Source of the DNA: Cytobacillus stercorigallinarum
GTDB taxonomy: Bacteria > Bacillota > Bacilli > Bacillales > Cytobacillaceae
Length of the DNA stretch: 64,000 nt
Reading direction: 5' to 3'
Assembly (NCBI RefSeq): GCF_014836495.1
Contig: NZ_JACSQT010000009.1
Location: 130,214-194,213 of the forward strand
Shown here: positions 41,939-50,170 of the stretch, piece by piece
Position numbering within the stretch: position 1 is the stretch's first letter
How the letters are laid out: every line of letters starts with the position of its first letter
Notes under the pieces: generated by a model
Databases searched by the model: none
The model's input: only the letters and a program-made list of their open reading frames with translations
What the model was told of the DNA's origin: nothing
Position numbers and translations under genes: made by a program

Positions 41939-42574
41939 ATGAAGGTTGCCTTAATACACGCAACAACGACTGCCTTAAAGCCTATAGAAGAAGCGTTCAG
42001 AAAAGTGGCGCCTGAAGTTGAATTATTACATTTTATGGATACTCACTTACTGACGATGATTGAAGAAAGCGGCTCATTGACACCGGAAATTGCTCGCCGC
42101 TTCTCAAAATCTGTCTCCTTAGCGGCGGAAGCTCGCCCTGATTGCATTCAGCTAACATGTTCGGCATTCAACCCTTTAACCACAATCCTTCAACCACTTT
42201 GTCGGGTGAAAATGTTCCGTTCAGACGAAGCGATGCTAGATGAGGCTTTAGAGTATAATCGAATCGGATTAATCTCTACCGTCAGGGAAACACCTGAAGC
42301 GCTAATTAATTACTTACAAGCACGCCAACCAAACTGTGCCATTGAATCTGTTGTTGATCCTGGCATCATTCATTTACTCTTCCAAGGGAAAAAAGAAGAA
42401 CATGACGAAAGAGTCCGGGGAATGGTGGCGGAAATGGATGGGAAAGTAGACGTCATCGTCCTCTCGCAATACAGCATGGCACATGTAGCTAACCAAGTAA
42501 CAACAAACACCCCTATTCTCGTTGCACCGGAAGCAACTGCGAAACGGTGTTTTCAATATATACTGCAAAAATGA
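41939..42574 (+). CDS. Asp/Glu racemase superfamily protein
   Basis: 211-residue protein with the racemase/hydantoin-racemase/AroM-like fold. The first active-site Cys is kept (Cys74 in QLTCSAFNP). The place of the second reads [11 protein letters not shown], with no Cys, so it is unlikely to be a normal two-base racemase; decarboxylase or isomerase relatives that use one Cys are an alternative. The start is ATG at 41939 after GAGGTGATAGATAAA; an ATG at 41855 has no ribosome-binding site. Divergent from ung, with its own terminator. Confidence 0.75.
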   Translation: MKVALIHATTTALKPIEEAFRKVAPEVELLHFMDTHLLTMIEESGSLTPEIARRFSKSVSLAAEARPDCIQLTCSAFNPLTTILQPLCRVKMFRSDEAMLDEALEYNRIGLISTVRETPEALINYLQARQPNCAIESVVDPGIIHLLFQGKKEEHDERVRGMVAEMDGKVDVIVLSQYSMAHVANQVTTNTPILVAPEATAKRCFQYILQK

Positions 42575-42577
42575 TTT

Positions 42578-42612
42578 AAGAAACAAGCATCATCATTGCT
42601 TGTTTCTTTTAT
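42578..42612. terminator. Bidirectional terminator
   Basis: 12-bp stem AAGAAACAAGCA / TGCTTGTTTCTT with T-rich 3' ends, between two convergent genes. Confidence 0.82.
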
Positions 42613-42857
42613 TGCACGAAATGGGTTATGATTTCCATTTTGACCAATTTCTCATACCATCTAAGCCTATCTCCCCTTTGCTTCAACTTTAAACAAGGTA
42701 ATGATACATTCATATAATAGTTGTAAAACTTAGTAGACATTTGCACGTTAAACATTTCTAGCTTGATTAAGTTTCTACTTTTTTTATTTTTCAAAAAATC
42801 CCTTATTGATAAAAGACCATCCAATATTGTTGCTACGGTTTCTAAAATCCAAATCAT
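42609..42857 (-). CDS. Hypothetical protein
   Basis: 82-residue protein of unknown family. It starts with a hydrophobic stretch (MIWILETVATILDGLLSI), then a basic region and KLKQRGDRLRWYEKLVKMEI. GAGGAG lies 10 nt before the ATG, which supports translation. The stop overlaps the terminator shared with the racemase-like gene. AT-rich compared with the conserved genes to the left. Confidence 0.5.
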   Translation of the reverse strand: MIWILETVATILDGLLSIRDFLKNKKSRNLIKLEMFNVQMSTKFYNYYMNVSLPCLKLKQRGDRLRWYEKLVKMEIITHFVQ

Positions 42858-42940
42858 ATGATTTGTTCTCCTCTAGTAATCTTAATTGGATGGTTTTTTT
42901 ATAATAAACTCGTATTAATCCAATTAGAGTGGAATAAAAT

Positions 42941-42954
42941 GAATAATATTATTC
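42941..42954. promoter_or_regulatory. 14-bp perfect palindrome before a small membrane-protein gene
   Basis: GAATAATATTATTC, about 20 bp upstream of the TTG start. Could be an operator, or chance in AT-rich DNA. Confidence 0.25.
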
Positions 42955-42973
42955 TATATAGGAGGAACTATTT

Positions 42974-43234
42974 TTGGATTCTACATTTAAACAAAGTCGT
43001 TTTCCCATGATATTAGGAGTAACGTCTATATTATTACCATATATCGGGATTATATTTGGAGTATTCGGGGTTTTGACTTCTTCTAAGGTAATTAAAGACA
43101 GGGAATACATTGGAGAAACTAAATGGGCAGCAAGAGGTAGAATCCTGAGTATAATCGGAGTTTGCATTCAATTTATCCTTATAATTTTATTATGTTTATC
43201 AATTATATTTTATTACATTTTACATAGCATTTGA
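42974..43234 (+). CDS. Small two-helix membrane protein (DUF4190-like)
   Basis: 86-residue protein with two hydrophobic helices (about residues 11-35 and 57-83). Between them is a charged loop VIKDREYIGETKWAARGRILS. The layout GxxFGxxGxxxSxKVIKD...AxxGRILSxIG resembles DUF4190-type proteins, tentatively. The start is TTG with GGAGG 9 nt upstream. Confidence 0.6.
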   Translation: MDSTFKQSRFPMILGVTSILLPYIGIIFGVFGVLTSSKVIKDREYIGETKWAARGRILSIIGVCIQFILIILLCLSIIFYYILHSI

Positions 43235-43853
43235 TTCTACATGAATAAGAGTTTTTCTATACAAATAATTATACATCGCCCTTTTATTAATGGTGGGCTC
43301 TTGTTCAGGTTGAGCTGCCAAAACCAGGCGGCTTTTCTTATTCCATAAGAGGGGTAGCTTCCTGTACAGATTGTGAATAAATGTACCTAAGCTAAAGATT
43401 CCTTGAATTCTTCAAAAGCTAGCTTTATCTCATTTTCACTTGGTCACTTACTTCTGAAATGTTACTACCCTGAGTTAAAACGAATACCCTAAAATCGGCA
43501 AATTATTAAAAATAAGTCACGCAACCTTTGATGTCTAGGCATCTTCTTTTAGTTTAATGTTTCTTCAATCTTCTGCTCTGCTTCCTTTAAATCTTTGTCA
43601 AATTTATATTCTACTTACCCCCTCCAAATTCCGCACACCATTGGAGATTCTAGAAAATGGTACCTATTGATTAAACTTCTACCTTTATAAATTTTAAACG
43701 AGCAAAAAACTAGATTTTATTAAGTTAAAAACTCAAAAAGCTATATTAAGGAAATTAAATCTCTTAGTAAAATTCACAGAAATGTCACTTATGAAGAAAA
43801 AGTGGAACGGATATAATTACATTTATTCTCTAAAAAGAAAGGTTGTTTTTCAT
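43235..43853. other. Gene-poor stretch with decayed frames
   Basis: About 620 bp with no intact gene. On the minus strand two short, coding-like tails end in stops: one reads ENEIKLAFEEFKESLA (about 43390-43440) and one YKFDKDLKEAEQKIEETLN (about 43555-43615), with stop codons and frame breaks between. They may be remnants of one degraded small gene or two. Confidence 0.3.
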
Positions 43854-44336
43854 TTGCCTAGTAATAAAAAAGAAGGCATTATTTTTGGCCTGTTCATGTG
43901 TTTTGGGATGGTTTTAATCATGTCTGTTTACAACTCTGCTTTACACGGGTTTTCATCGTATAGCGTAGAAAAAGCATTGATTCAATTTGTTATAACATTT
44001 ATTGTTGCTTTTATTGCAGAGTCTTTCGTTGAGCCAATCGCACACAAACTGGCAAGATCTCTACCTTATGACCAAACAAAAGAATTAAACTTTATTATTG
44101 TTTTTGCTTTTTGTATGGTTCCTATGATGGTTGTCATCATGTCAGCATACGGAACAATCTTGACAATGATAACGGTCGGGATTGAAGGTTCTATTTTAAC
44201 CGCTTATTTAAAAACAGTAGCCTTAAATATCATTGTAGCCCTTCCATCACAGTTATTAATCGTCGGTCCTATCTCGAGGAAATTATTATGTAAATATATT
44301 AAACCAGCGATACAAAACACAGAACTTAACGGATAA
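43854..44336 (+). CDS. DUF2798 family membrane protein
   Basis: About 160-residue membrane protein with four helices in two similar halves, each carrying a central Met-rich helix (FGLFMCFGMVLIMSVYN and IIVFAFCMVPMMVVIMSAYG). This matches the DUF2798 pattern PxNKKEGIIFG. The start is placed at TTG 43854, just before PSNKKEG, with AAAGG upstream; an in-frame ATG at 43782 gives 24 more residues but has no visible ribosome-binding site. Function unknown. Confidence 0.7.
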   Translation: MPSNKKEGIIFGLFMCFGMVLIMSVYNSALHGFSSYSVEKALIQFVITFIVAFIAESFVEPIAHKLARSLPYDQTKELNFIIVFAFCMVPMMVVIMSAYGTILTMITVGIEGSILTAYLKTVALNIIVALPSQLLIVGPISRKLLCKYIKPAIQNTELNG

Positions 44337-44337
44337 T

Positions 44338-44371
44338 AACAAGCAAGCCGCCTAAGGGCCGCTTGCTTGTT
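44338..44371 (+). terminator. Terminator of the DUF2798 gene
   Basis: 11-bp stem AACAAGCAAGC / GCTTGCTTGTT with inner GCC/GGC pairs and following TTTC. Confidence 0.75.
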
Positions 44372-44430
44372 TCATTAGTAGCATGTTAAATACTTTCTTC
44401 TTGGCTTTCTTTACTACAAAGTATACTCTA

Positions 44431-44640
44431 TCAAAAAGTTAAAATAGATTTATTATAAAAGAAGTAGTAAGCTACATAACTTATAAATGAGGTCCTTCTG
44501 CCATTCATGTGCTGGATCGTTTCCATCTTATTCAATTCTTCACACGGATACCCTTCAAGACATAGGCGGTATTTAGGCGAAGCAAAAACAGCATAAGCCC
44601 CGCCTATTAACCGTTGCTTAGCACGGAGACAGAAGAATTA
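44431..44640 (-). other. Possible structured RNA or dispersed repeat (orientation uncertain)
   Basis: Nested pairing: CTTCTG (44495-44500) with CAGAAG (44630-44635); ATAGGCGG (44562-44569) with CCGCCTAT (44600-44607); CCGTTGC (44611-44617) with GCACGG (44621-44626). The minus strand has a 68-codon stop-free frame without an early start, reading for example RAKQRLIGGAYAVFASP then LCLEGYPCEELNKMETI. From memory, similar short hypothetical translations are annotated in other Bacillus genomes, which would suit a dispersed element; not verified. Confidence 0.4.
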
Positions 44641-44739
44641 ACAAATGAGAAACGTTGCTAAATGGTATAAAGAAGATGCAGATACGAAACATATTTACCA
44701 AGATTAATAGGTTGGGGCAAACCATGTGTTAAAGGATGG

Positions 44740-46599
44740 TCATGATTTATTATCCAATAACTGTTGTAACATCTGATTTTGCTTTGATAGTTGTTCTTTG
44801 AGTTGTAAAATTTCAGTTTGATTTGATTTATTTTGTTGCTCCAAGTCCTGTATCTTATTAATGAACTGTCTACTTTCACCATCATTAGGCTTCAACAAAA
44901 CAAGTATCTGATTGGGACCTGTCCTTTTAATCACACGGAAACCTTCCTCTGATTGTGTTGCTATCCCTTCATCATTAGGGCGACAATAACTATTCACTTC
45001 ACAACTGCCATCATCTCTCAAAAGAATTTGCCCCACTAGACCAACCGGTACCCACTCTGCACGTTTCTCACGTGGAATATATTTTTTTTGTGCATCCCAC
45101 AATGGATTTATGACAGGTTGGGTTTCTTTGCTCGCTGGAATAAGGATATTTCCTTCTTTATCCTTAATTTCTGGGATTTCTACTTCCTGATATTGTCTTC
45201 TCCCCCATTCGTCTAATTGATAACGCCCCTGCCAGCTTAATCCTGCACTATTACCTATAATACTAGGAGTCGCGCTCGTAATTCCTAATATATAATCATC
45301 TGAGGTTGCTTTTTTGATTTTATTTCCTACAAGTGTCACAAAGTACCCCACTTCTATTTCTTTACCATCTACAGTTTCAAACATTTCTGCGAAGTCAGCT
45401 CCACCAGTATTATACGAAGCCCCATCAATGTACATTTCTCCGTTACTGGCTAGCCATTTTGCACCTAAACCTCTACTAATACTACTCGTTCCATTACCAA
45501 TAAACCATGAATAATCTTCCTCTACATCTCCATAACGACCCATAATATGTGTAGCTGTAAAACCTGCTGCATTAGTATTTATTCCTTCTGCGTGGGACAT
45601 TTGGCCACTTGCAATGGTGAATATCCCTTCTGCATGAGACATAGCTCCACTCGCTGTTGTTTCTTGTCCTTCAGCGTGGGAATGATCTCCTGTCGCTATT
45701 GTCAGACTTCCTTCGGCATGGGAATTAGGGCCACTGGCTATTGTTCGACTTCCTTCTGCATGAGAGTTTGGCCCTGTCGCATTAGAAAAAAAACCTTCTG
45801 CATGGGAAAATGCTCCACTTGCCTCGGTTGAAAATCCTTCTGCATGAGAGTTCTCCCCACTTGCCAACGTCTCTTCACCCTCTGCATGAGCAGCTAAACC
45901 TTCTGCAGTCGTCAGGATTCCTTCTGCATGGGCACCGGGCCCGATTGCAATACTCGCCCTTCCTTCGGCATGGGAAGCTTCAGCCGTTGCTTGCGTGTTA
46001 CTTCCTTCGGCATGGGAATATGCCCCCGTCGCTTGCGTATTAATGCCTTCTGCATGAGCGGCTACTCCGATTGTGGTAGACTGAATCCCTTCTGCATGGG
46101 AAGCTTCACCGAAAGCCAGTGACGCAGATCCCTCTGCATGTGAGACAGTACCGCTTGCTTCAGTTTGAAATCCTTCTGCATGAGAGGCTGTGCCAAGCGC
46201 CCGCGAGCCGCTTCCTTCTGCATGAGCAGAATTTCCAGAAACAACGGTATTTACTCCTTCTGCATGCGACGCATCTCCTTCAGATACTGTATTGTTTCCC
46301 TCCGCATGCGAAGCCTCACCGATAGCAAACGTGTTAAATCCTTCACTGTGAGAGGCTACGCCAATTGATTGAGTAGAGGAGCCTTCTGCATGGGAAGATC
46401 CACCAAAGGATTGACTACCATATCCTTGCGCATGAGAAGCCTCACCTGCTGCCGTTGTAGTACTTCCCTCTGCATGAGAAGAAACGCCGCTTGCTACAGT
46501 ATCAATACCTTCCGCATGAGAAGTAGCACCACTTGCAATTGTATTCGCCCCTTCTGCCTCCGAACAGTTGCCTGAGGCATTTCTGTTACATTCAACCAT
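44740..46599 (-). CDS. Fibre-like protein with 24 HAEG repeats and Peptidase_G2 chaperone domain
   Basis: 619-residue protein. A short Cys-containing N-terminus (two Cys within MVECNRNASGNC) is followed by 24 tandem 14-residue repeats, consensus SHAEGxxTxASGxx, at residues 13-348; this resembles the YadA-head/Hep_Hag beta-roll, which folds as a trimer. Next comes ATHIMGRYGD...SWFIGNGTS and a domain starting near GADFAEMFE, typical of the Peptidase_G2 self-cleaving intramolecular chaperone of phage appendages and related surface fibres. The end is a coiled coil (residues about 580-615). No signal peptide. The start is ATG 46599 after GGGGG; an ATG at 46632 lacks a ribosome-binding site. Possibly a spore-surface or phage-derived fibre. 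Confidence 0.82.
   Translation of the reverse strand: MVECNRNASGNCSEAEGANTIASGATSHAEGIDTVASGVSSHAEGSTTTAAGEASHAQGYGSQSFGGSSHAEGSSTQSIGVASHSEGFNTFAIGEASHAEGNNTVSEGDASHAEGVNTVVSGNSAHAEGSGSRALGTASHAEGFQTEASGTVSHAEGSASLAFGEASHAEGIQSTTIGVAAHAEGINTQATGAYSHAEGSNTQATAEASHAEGRASIAIGPGAHAEGILTTAEGLAAHAEGEETLASGENSHAEGFSTEASGAFSHAEGFFSNATGPNSHAEGSRTIASGPNSHAEGSLTIATGDHSHAEGQETTASGAMSHAEGIFTIASGQMSHAEGINTNAAGFTATHIMGRYGDVEEDYSWFIGNGTSSISRGLGAKWLASNGEMYIDGASYNTGGADFAEMFETVDGKEIEVGYFVTLVGNKIKKATSDDYILGITSATPSIIGNSAGLSWQGRYQLDEWGRRQYQEVEIPEIKDKEGNILIPASKETQPVINPLWDAQKKYIPREKRAEWVPVGLVGQILLRDDGSCEVNSYCRPNDEGIATQSEEGFRVIKRTGPNQILVLLKPNDGESRQFINKIQDLEQQNKSNQTEILQLKEQLSKQNQMLQQLLDNKS
45556..46563 (-). repeat. 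42-bp in-frame tandem repeats, 24 copies
   Basis: DNA counterpart of the 14-residue repeats. Units are diverged in DNA while SHAEG is kept, indicating protein-level selection. Copy number is likely unstable by recombination. Confidence 0.85.
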
Positions 46600-46897
46600 G
46601 ATGTTATTACCCCCTAAATTAATATAATTCATAGGTCATTATATGTAATAATCACAGTTGCGCTTGGACAAACTTACTATTTTTCAAATTTTTTCTGATA
46701 CAATATTCCTATTTTGTGACCAATTGTAGGAAATCCCTGTTCTTTTTATAGCTGTTAAGGTCACTTGATGTTTCCAACCTGTACTTCTTCAATAAATGAT
46801 AAGGAATTTTGATTTTTTTCCTAAAAGTAGTAACTTTTGTGAGACCTGATAGGTTCAGAATTCAATTTTTTGTTACATTCAGGTTTGTATGAAAAAA
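46600..46897. other. Upstream region of the fibre gene
   Basis: About 300 bp, AT-rich. On the minus strand CATATAAT (near 46640) resembles a sigE -10 (CATACANT) but has no matching -35. No gene seen. Confidence 0.35.
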
Positions 46898-47218
46898 TTA
46901 CTCATTTGGTTCAATCAAATATTTAGCTTCTGCTTCAATCATTTCTATATAGTTGTGTTGTTTAAAAGGTTTAGTATGTTTATGAATCCTTCTTAGACTT
47001 CCTTTTACTAAAGTTTTTTCGTTCAGAACATCTACAACAACGGTCAAGTAAACTTTCTCATCATACTTTACTAGCCCAGTCACTTGGCCATTTTCTATAT
47101 CAATTATATATTCAGGAACGATCTTTAATGGAGCAAATAATGTCCATCCTGTATTTCTAGACTTTCTTCCAAACATCCGGAATAACAGATACCGATAAAT
47201 TTCTTTCAATTTTCTCAT
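46898..47218 (-). CDS. Hypothetical protein
   Basis: 106-residue protein, strongly basic at the N-terminus (MRKLKEIYRYLLFRMFGRKSR), then a beta-rich segment (VTGLVKYDEKVYLTVVVDVL) and an acidic end. No family recognised. AAGGGTGG lies 7 nt before the ATG, which supports expression. Lies just upstream of the fibre gene on the same strand. Confidence 0.6.
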   Translation of the reverse strand: MRKLKEIYRYLLFRMFGRKSRNTGWTLFAPLKIVPEYIIDIENGQVTGLVKYDEKVYLTVVVDVLNEKTLVKGSLRRIHKHTKPFKQHNYIEMIEAEAKYLIEPNE

Positions 47219-47298
47219 TTACGTCCACCCTTATACATTTATTAGTCTAACTTTCAAGACCTTCTTTGTTTTTCCCTGCTATTGTTGTCATTAACGAG

Positions 47299-47331
47299 GA
47301 AAAACACGCACAAAAAAAATGTGCGCGTTTA
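47299..47331 (-). terminator. Terminator of the TAXI-pot-like operon
   Basis: Minus strand AAACGCGCACA, T-rich loop, TGTGCGTGTTT then TTCC. It ends the five-gene transcript 18 bp after the last stop. Confidence 0.78.
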
Positions 47332-47349
47332 GCCAAATAAAAGAAATGA

Positions 47350-48147
47350 TTAATGATGACCTCCACCAAAAACTTTTCCGACACCGTGGATTTTCTCTAA
47401 TATGACGATGAGAATCACGGAGATGAATATAACAACACTGGATACAGAGGCAACAATTGGATTGTAAGCATCTTGCATGGTAGAGAATATTTCAATTGGT
47501 AAAGTACGTGTTTCAGGTGAGATCATAAAGAGTGAAACCGTTACATTATCAAAGGATGTTAAGAAAGCGAAAAGGCCACCTGAGATAATTGCTGGTCGGA
47601 TTAATGGAAGCGTGATTTTCCAGAAGACCGTCCATGGGTTGGCGCCTAAGATTGCTCCGGCTTTTTCTAAATTATAATCAAAACCACTTAAGCCGGTTAA
47701 CACTAAACGAATGACGTATGGAATGCAAATGATAATATGTGAAATCAGGAATCCTATTGACGTACCCGCGAGCATTAATGGTGTAAAGTAAATTAATAAT
47801 GCTATCCCTAATACAAGCTGAGGTACACTAAGTGGCGCCGTTAAAAAGGATGTAATCGCTGACTTTCCGGGAATATCATACTTGGCAATTGCTAGTGCAC
47901 CTAGTGTGCCGAATATAACAGCAAATAGGGCAGCAAGCACGGCAAATTGCAAACTATTCATGAAGGCGTCAATGAATTCAGGTCTTTCTAAGATTTTCGT
48001 ATACCATTGAAACGAAAATCCTTCTGGCGGAAAGCTTGGATAGCTTGCTTTTGTAAATGATGCAGGGATGACAGCGATTAGTGGGATTAAGATATAGATA
48101 ATCCCAATAACAGCTAATGCTCCGCGTAATTTCCCGATTGCATTCAT
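47350..48147 (-). CDS. Polyamine-type ABC transporter permease (PotC-like)
   Basis: 265-residue inner-membrane permease with six helices. The EAA-type loop EKAGAILGANPWTVFWKITLPLIRPAIISG, which contacts the ATPase, is near residues 160-190. TSFDNVTVSLFM is typical of PotC. Its ATG overlaps the stop of the PotB-like gene (TAATG), so the two are translationally coupled. The substrate could be a polyamine or a related cation or amine. Confidence 0.9.
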   Translation of the reverse strand: MNAIGKLRGALAVIGIIYILIPLIAVIPASFTKASYPSFPPEGFSFQWYTKILERPEFIDAFMNSLQFAVLAALFAVIFGTLGALAIAKYDIPGKSAITSFLTAPLSVPQLVLGIALLIYFTPLMLAGTSIGFLISHIIICIPYVIRLVLTGLSGFDYNLEKAGAILGANPWTVFWKITLPLIRPAIISGGLFAFLTSFDNVTVSLFMISPETRTLPIEIFSTMQDAYNPIVASVSSVVIFISVILIVILEKIHGVGKVFGGGHH

Positions 48148-49088
48148 TAACGGAACACCTCCTTGAATTTACTCTTCTCAAACCCTCGAGTAAATAAAAA
48201 GACTGATAGAAGCGTTGTCCCAAGCAAAACGTATGATAATGCCGATCCAAATGTCCATTGCAAGAGGTTATTAATTTGGTCGTATACAACAACTGGCATC
48301 ACAGGCACATTCGCTCCGCCCATAAGCGCCGGTGTTACGTAGGCACTCATCGATAAGCTAAAGACTAAAACGCAACCAGAGACAATACCTGGTAAGCTCA
48401 GTGGTAATGTAATCGATAGGAAGTTCCTTAATGGACTTGCACCTAATATGGCTGATGCCTTCTCTAATGATGGGTCAATATTGTATAAGCTTGTGACTAT
48501 AGCTAGTACCATAAATGGTAAATAGGCGTTTGAAAGACCTATAATGACTCCAACCTCTGAAAACAATAAATTCATAGGCTTGCTAATTAGACCCAGATCC
48601 ATTAATAGTGTATTAACGGTCCCATTCGGTAGAAGTAATAAATACCAGCCAAAATTACGAACAACAATACTAACCAAAAGCGGTGAAGCAATGAGTAGTG
48701 TAATAAGTGCTCGTATTTTTGCTGAAGCCTTTGCCATCGTCAAGGCGATTGGATAACCCAATACGAGCGCAACTAGACTAGATAATAAGCTAATCTTAAC
48801 CGTAACCCATAAAGAGTTTAAATAATAGCTATCGGTAAAAAGCGTGATATAGTTTGATAAACTGTAACTAGCTCCTTCACCACTTAAGTTATCAGTTGAA
48901 ATAAAGCTTAAGTACAAAATATATAGCATCGGTACAACAAAAAATCCAAATAAGAACAAGAGGATTGATGTTAACAATAATAAGCCAGGTGCCCATGGCT
49001 TCCGTTTTTTCGCGCGCTTCTCTTGTTGCGGTGGTTGTTCCTTAGGTGCTACTCTTTTCTGATGATTTTGAGCTCTTGCGGCTTCCAT
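48147..49088 (-). CDS. Polyamine-type ABC transporter permease (PotB-like)
   Basis: 313-residue permease. An unusually long, hydrophilic, basic N-terminus (about 32 residues, RAQNHQKR and KRAKKRKPW) precedes the first helix. It has six helices and the EAA loop EKASAILGASPLRNFLSITLPLSLPGIVSG; SAYVTPALMGG is a PotB signature. The start is ATG 49088 with GAGGTG upstream, overlapping the end of the ATPase gene by 40 bp; an ATG at 49118 is possible. Confidence 0.9.
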   Translation of the reverse strand: MEAARAQNHQKRVAPKEQPPQQEKRAKKRKPWAPGLLLLTSILLFLFGFFVVPMLYILYLSFISTDNLSGEGASYSLSNYITLFTDSYYLNSLWVTVKISLLSSLVALVLGYPIALTMAKASAKIRALITLLIASPLLVSIVVRNFGWYLLLLPNGTVNTLLMDLGLISKPMNLLFSEVGVIIGLSNAYLPFMVLAIVTSLYNIDPSLEKASAILGASPLRNFLSITLPLSLPGIVSGCVLVFSLSMSAYVTPALMGGANVPVMPVVVYDQINNLLQWTFGSALSYVLLGTTLLSVFLFTRGFEKSKFKEVFR

Positions 49089-50149
49089 CCAACAAACACC
49101 TCGCTTCCCTCTTTCCATGATGAACGGTACTCATTTGTTAATATTTGCAGTGATTTCCCCATAAATGCGACATCTATTTCCCATGAAGTCCCTAAGTAAT
49201 TCAGTTGTGTGATTTTCGCCGGATGTAGTTCATACCCATCGACAGCCTCTTGTGACTCAGAAATATGAATGTTCTCTGGGCGAATGTATAACTTCACTTC
49301 ATCCCCATTTTGGAAGGTGCGATTCTCTCCGATCACATTATCCCAACTTACTGATGTGACTTCTTGACCGGCTTGAACCATAATCCGCTCTTGATCTGTT
49401 GATGTAACCATACCTTCAAAAGAGTTAGATTTACCGATAAATTGAAAAACAAATTCGGTTTTTGGATGTTTATAGATGGATGTCGGCGTACTAATTTGTT
49501 CAATCTTACCTGCATTCATGACTACGACACGATCGGAAAGCGATAGGGCTTCTTCCTGATCATGGGTAACAAAGATAGTCGTTACACCGATTTCTTTTTG
49601 TAACCTTTTGATTTCTAAGCGAAGCTCATGCCTTAATTTCGCATCAAGGTTCGATAATGGCTCATCTAATAATAATAATTCCGGTTCGACAACCAACGCT
49701 CTAGCGATGGCTACTCGCTGTCTTTGTCCACCTGAGAGTTCCCGCGGATAGCGTTGTTCTAACCCTGATAACTTCACAAGTTCAAGGACGCGATCGATTT
49801 TCTTTTTTTGTTCTGATTTGGCAATTTTTCTTAATTTTAAGCCAAAGTTTAAGTTGTCATAAACCGTCATATGTGGAAAAAGAGAATACGTTTGAAAAAC
49901 CATGCCCAAATCTCTTTTATATGGAGGCACCTTTGTCACCTTTTTTCCTTTAATAAACACATCTCCTTGGTCAGCCTCAAGAAAACCCGCAATTAAATTT
50001 AAAGTGGTCGATTTCCCGCACCCAGAAGGGCCAAGCAAGGTGAGAAGCTCACCCTGCTTTACTTCTAAATCGATGGAATTAAGAACAATATTTGATCCGA
50101 ATTTCTTTATAGCTCCCTTAATTTCTACGTCGCTTATCGCTGTCGTCAT
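49049..50149 (-). CDS. Polyamine-type ABC transporter ATPase (PotA-like)
   Basis: 366-residue ATPase. Walker A GPSGCGKST at residues 40-48, signature LSGGQRQRVAIARAL, Walker B LLLLDEPLSNLDAKLR and switch FVTHDQEEAL. A C-terminal TOBE regulatory domain follows (KLYIRPENIHI...VFVGWKPQEL). It is of the PotA/CysA/FbpC group. GGAGG precedes the ATG. It energises the two permeases encoded next. Confidence 0.93.
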   Translation of the reverse strand: MTTAISDVEIKGAIKKFGSNIVLNSIDLEVKQGELLTLLGPSGCGKSTTLNLIAGFLEADQGDVFIKGKKVTKVPPYKRDLGMVFQTYSLFPHMTVYDNLNFGLKLRKIAKSEQKKKIDRVLELVKLSGLEQRYPRELSGGQRQRVAIARALVVEPELLLLDEPLSNLDAKLRHELRLEIKRLQKEIGVTTIFVTHDQEEALSLSDRVVVMNAGKIEQISTPTSIYKHPKTEFVFQFIGKSNSFEGMVTSTDQERIMVQAGQEVTSVSWDNVIGENRTFQNGDEVKLYIRPENIHISESQEAVDGYELHPAKITQLNYLGTSWEIDVAFMGKSLQILTNEYRSSWKEGSEVFVGWKPQELKIIRKE

Positions 50150-50170
50150 CTCATTATGCCTCCTCTTCTA

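Noticed and set aside
45556-46563. CRISPR-like array
   Set aside because: The 42-bp periodicity is a continuous in-frame coding repeat with diverged units and no repeat-spacer alternation.
45547-46575. Several plus-strand Cys/Met/Ser-rich open frames
   Set aside because: Antisense shadows of the HAEG repeat array; the periodicity comes from the 42-bp units on the other strand.
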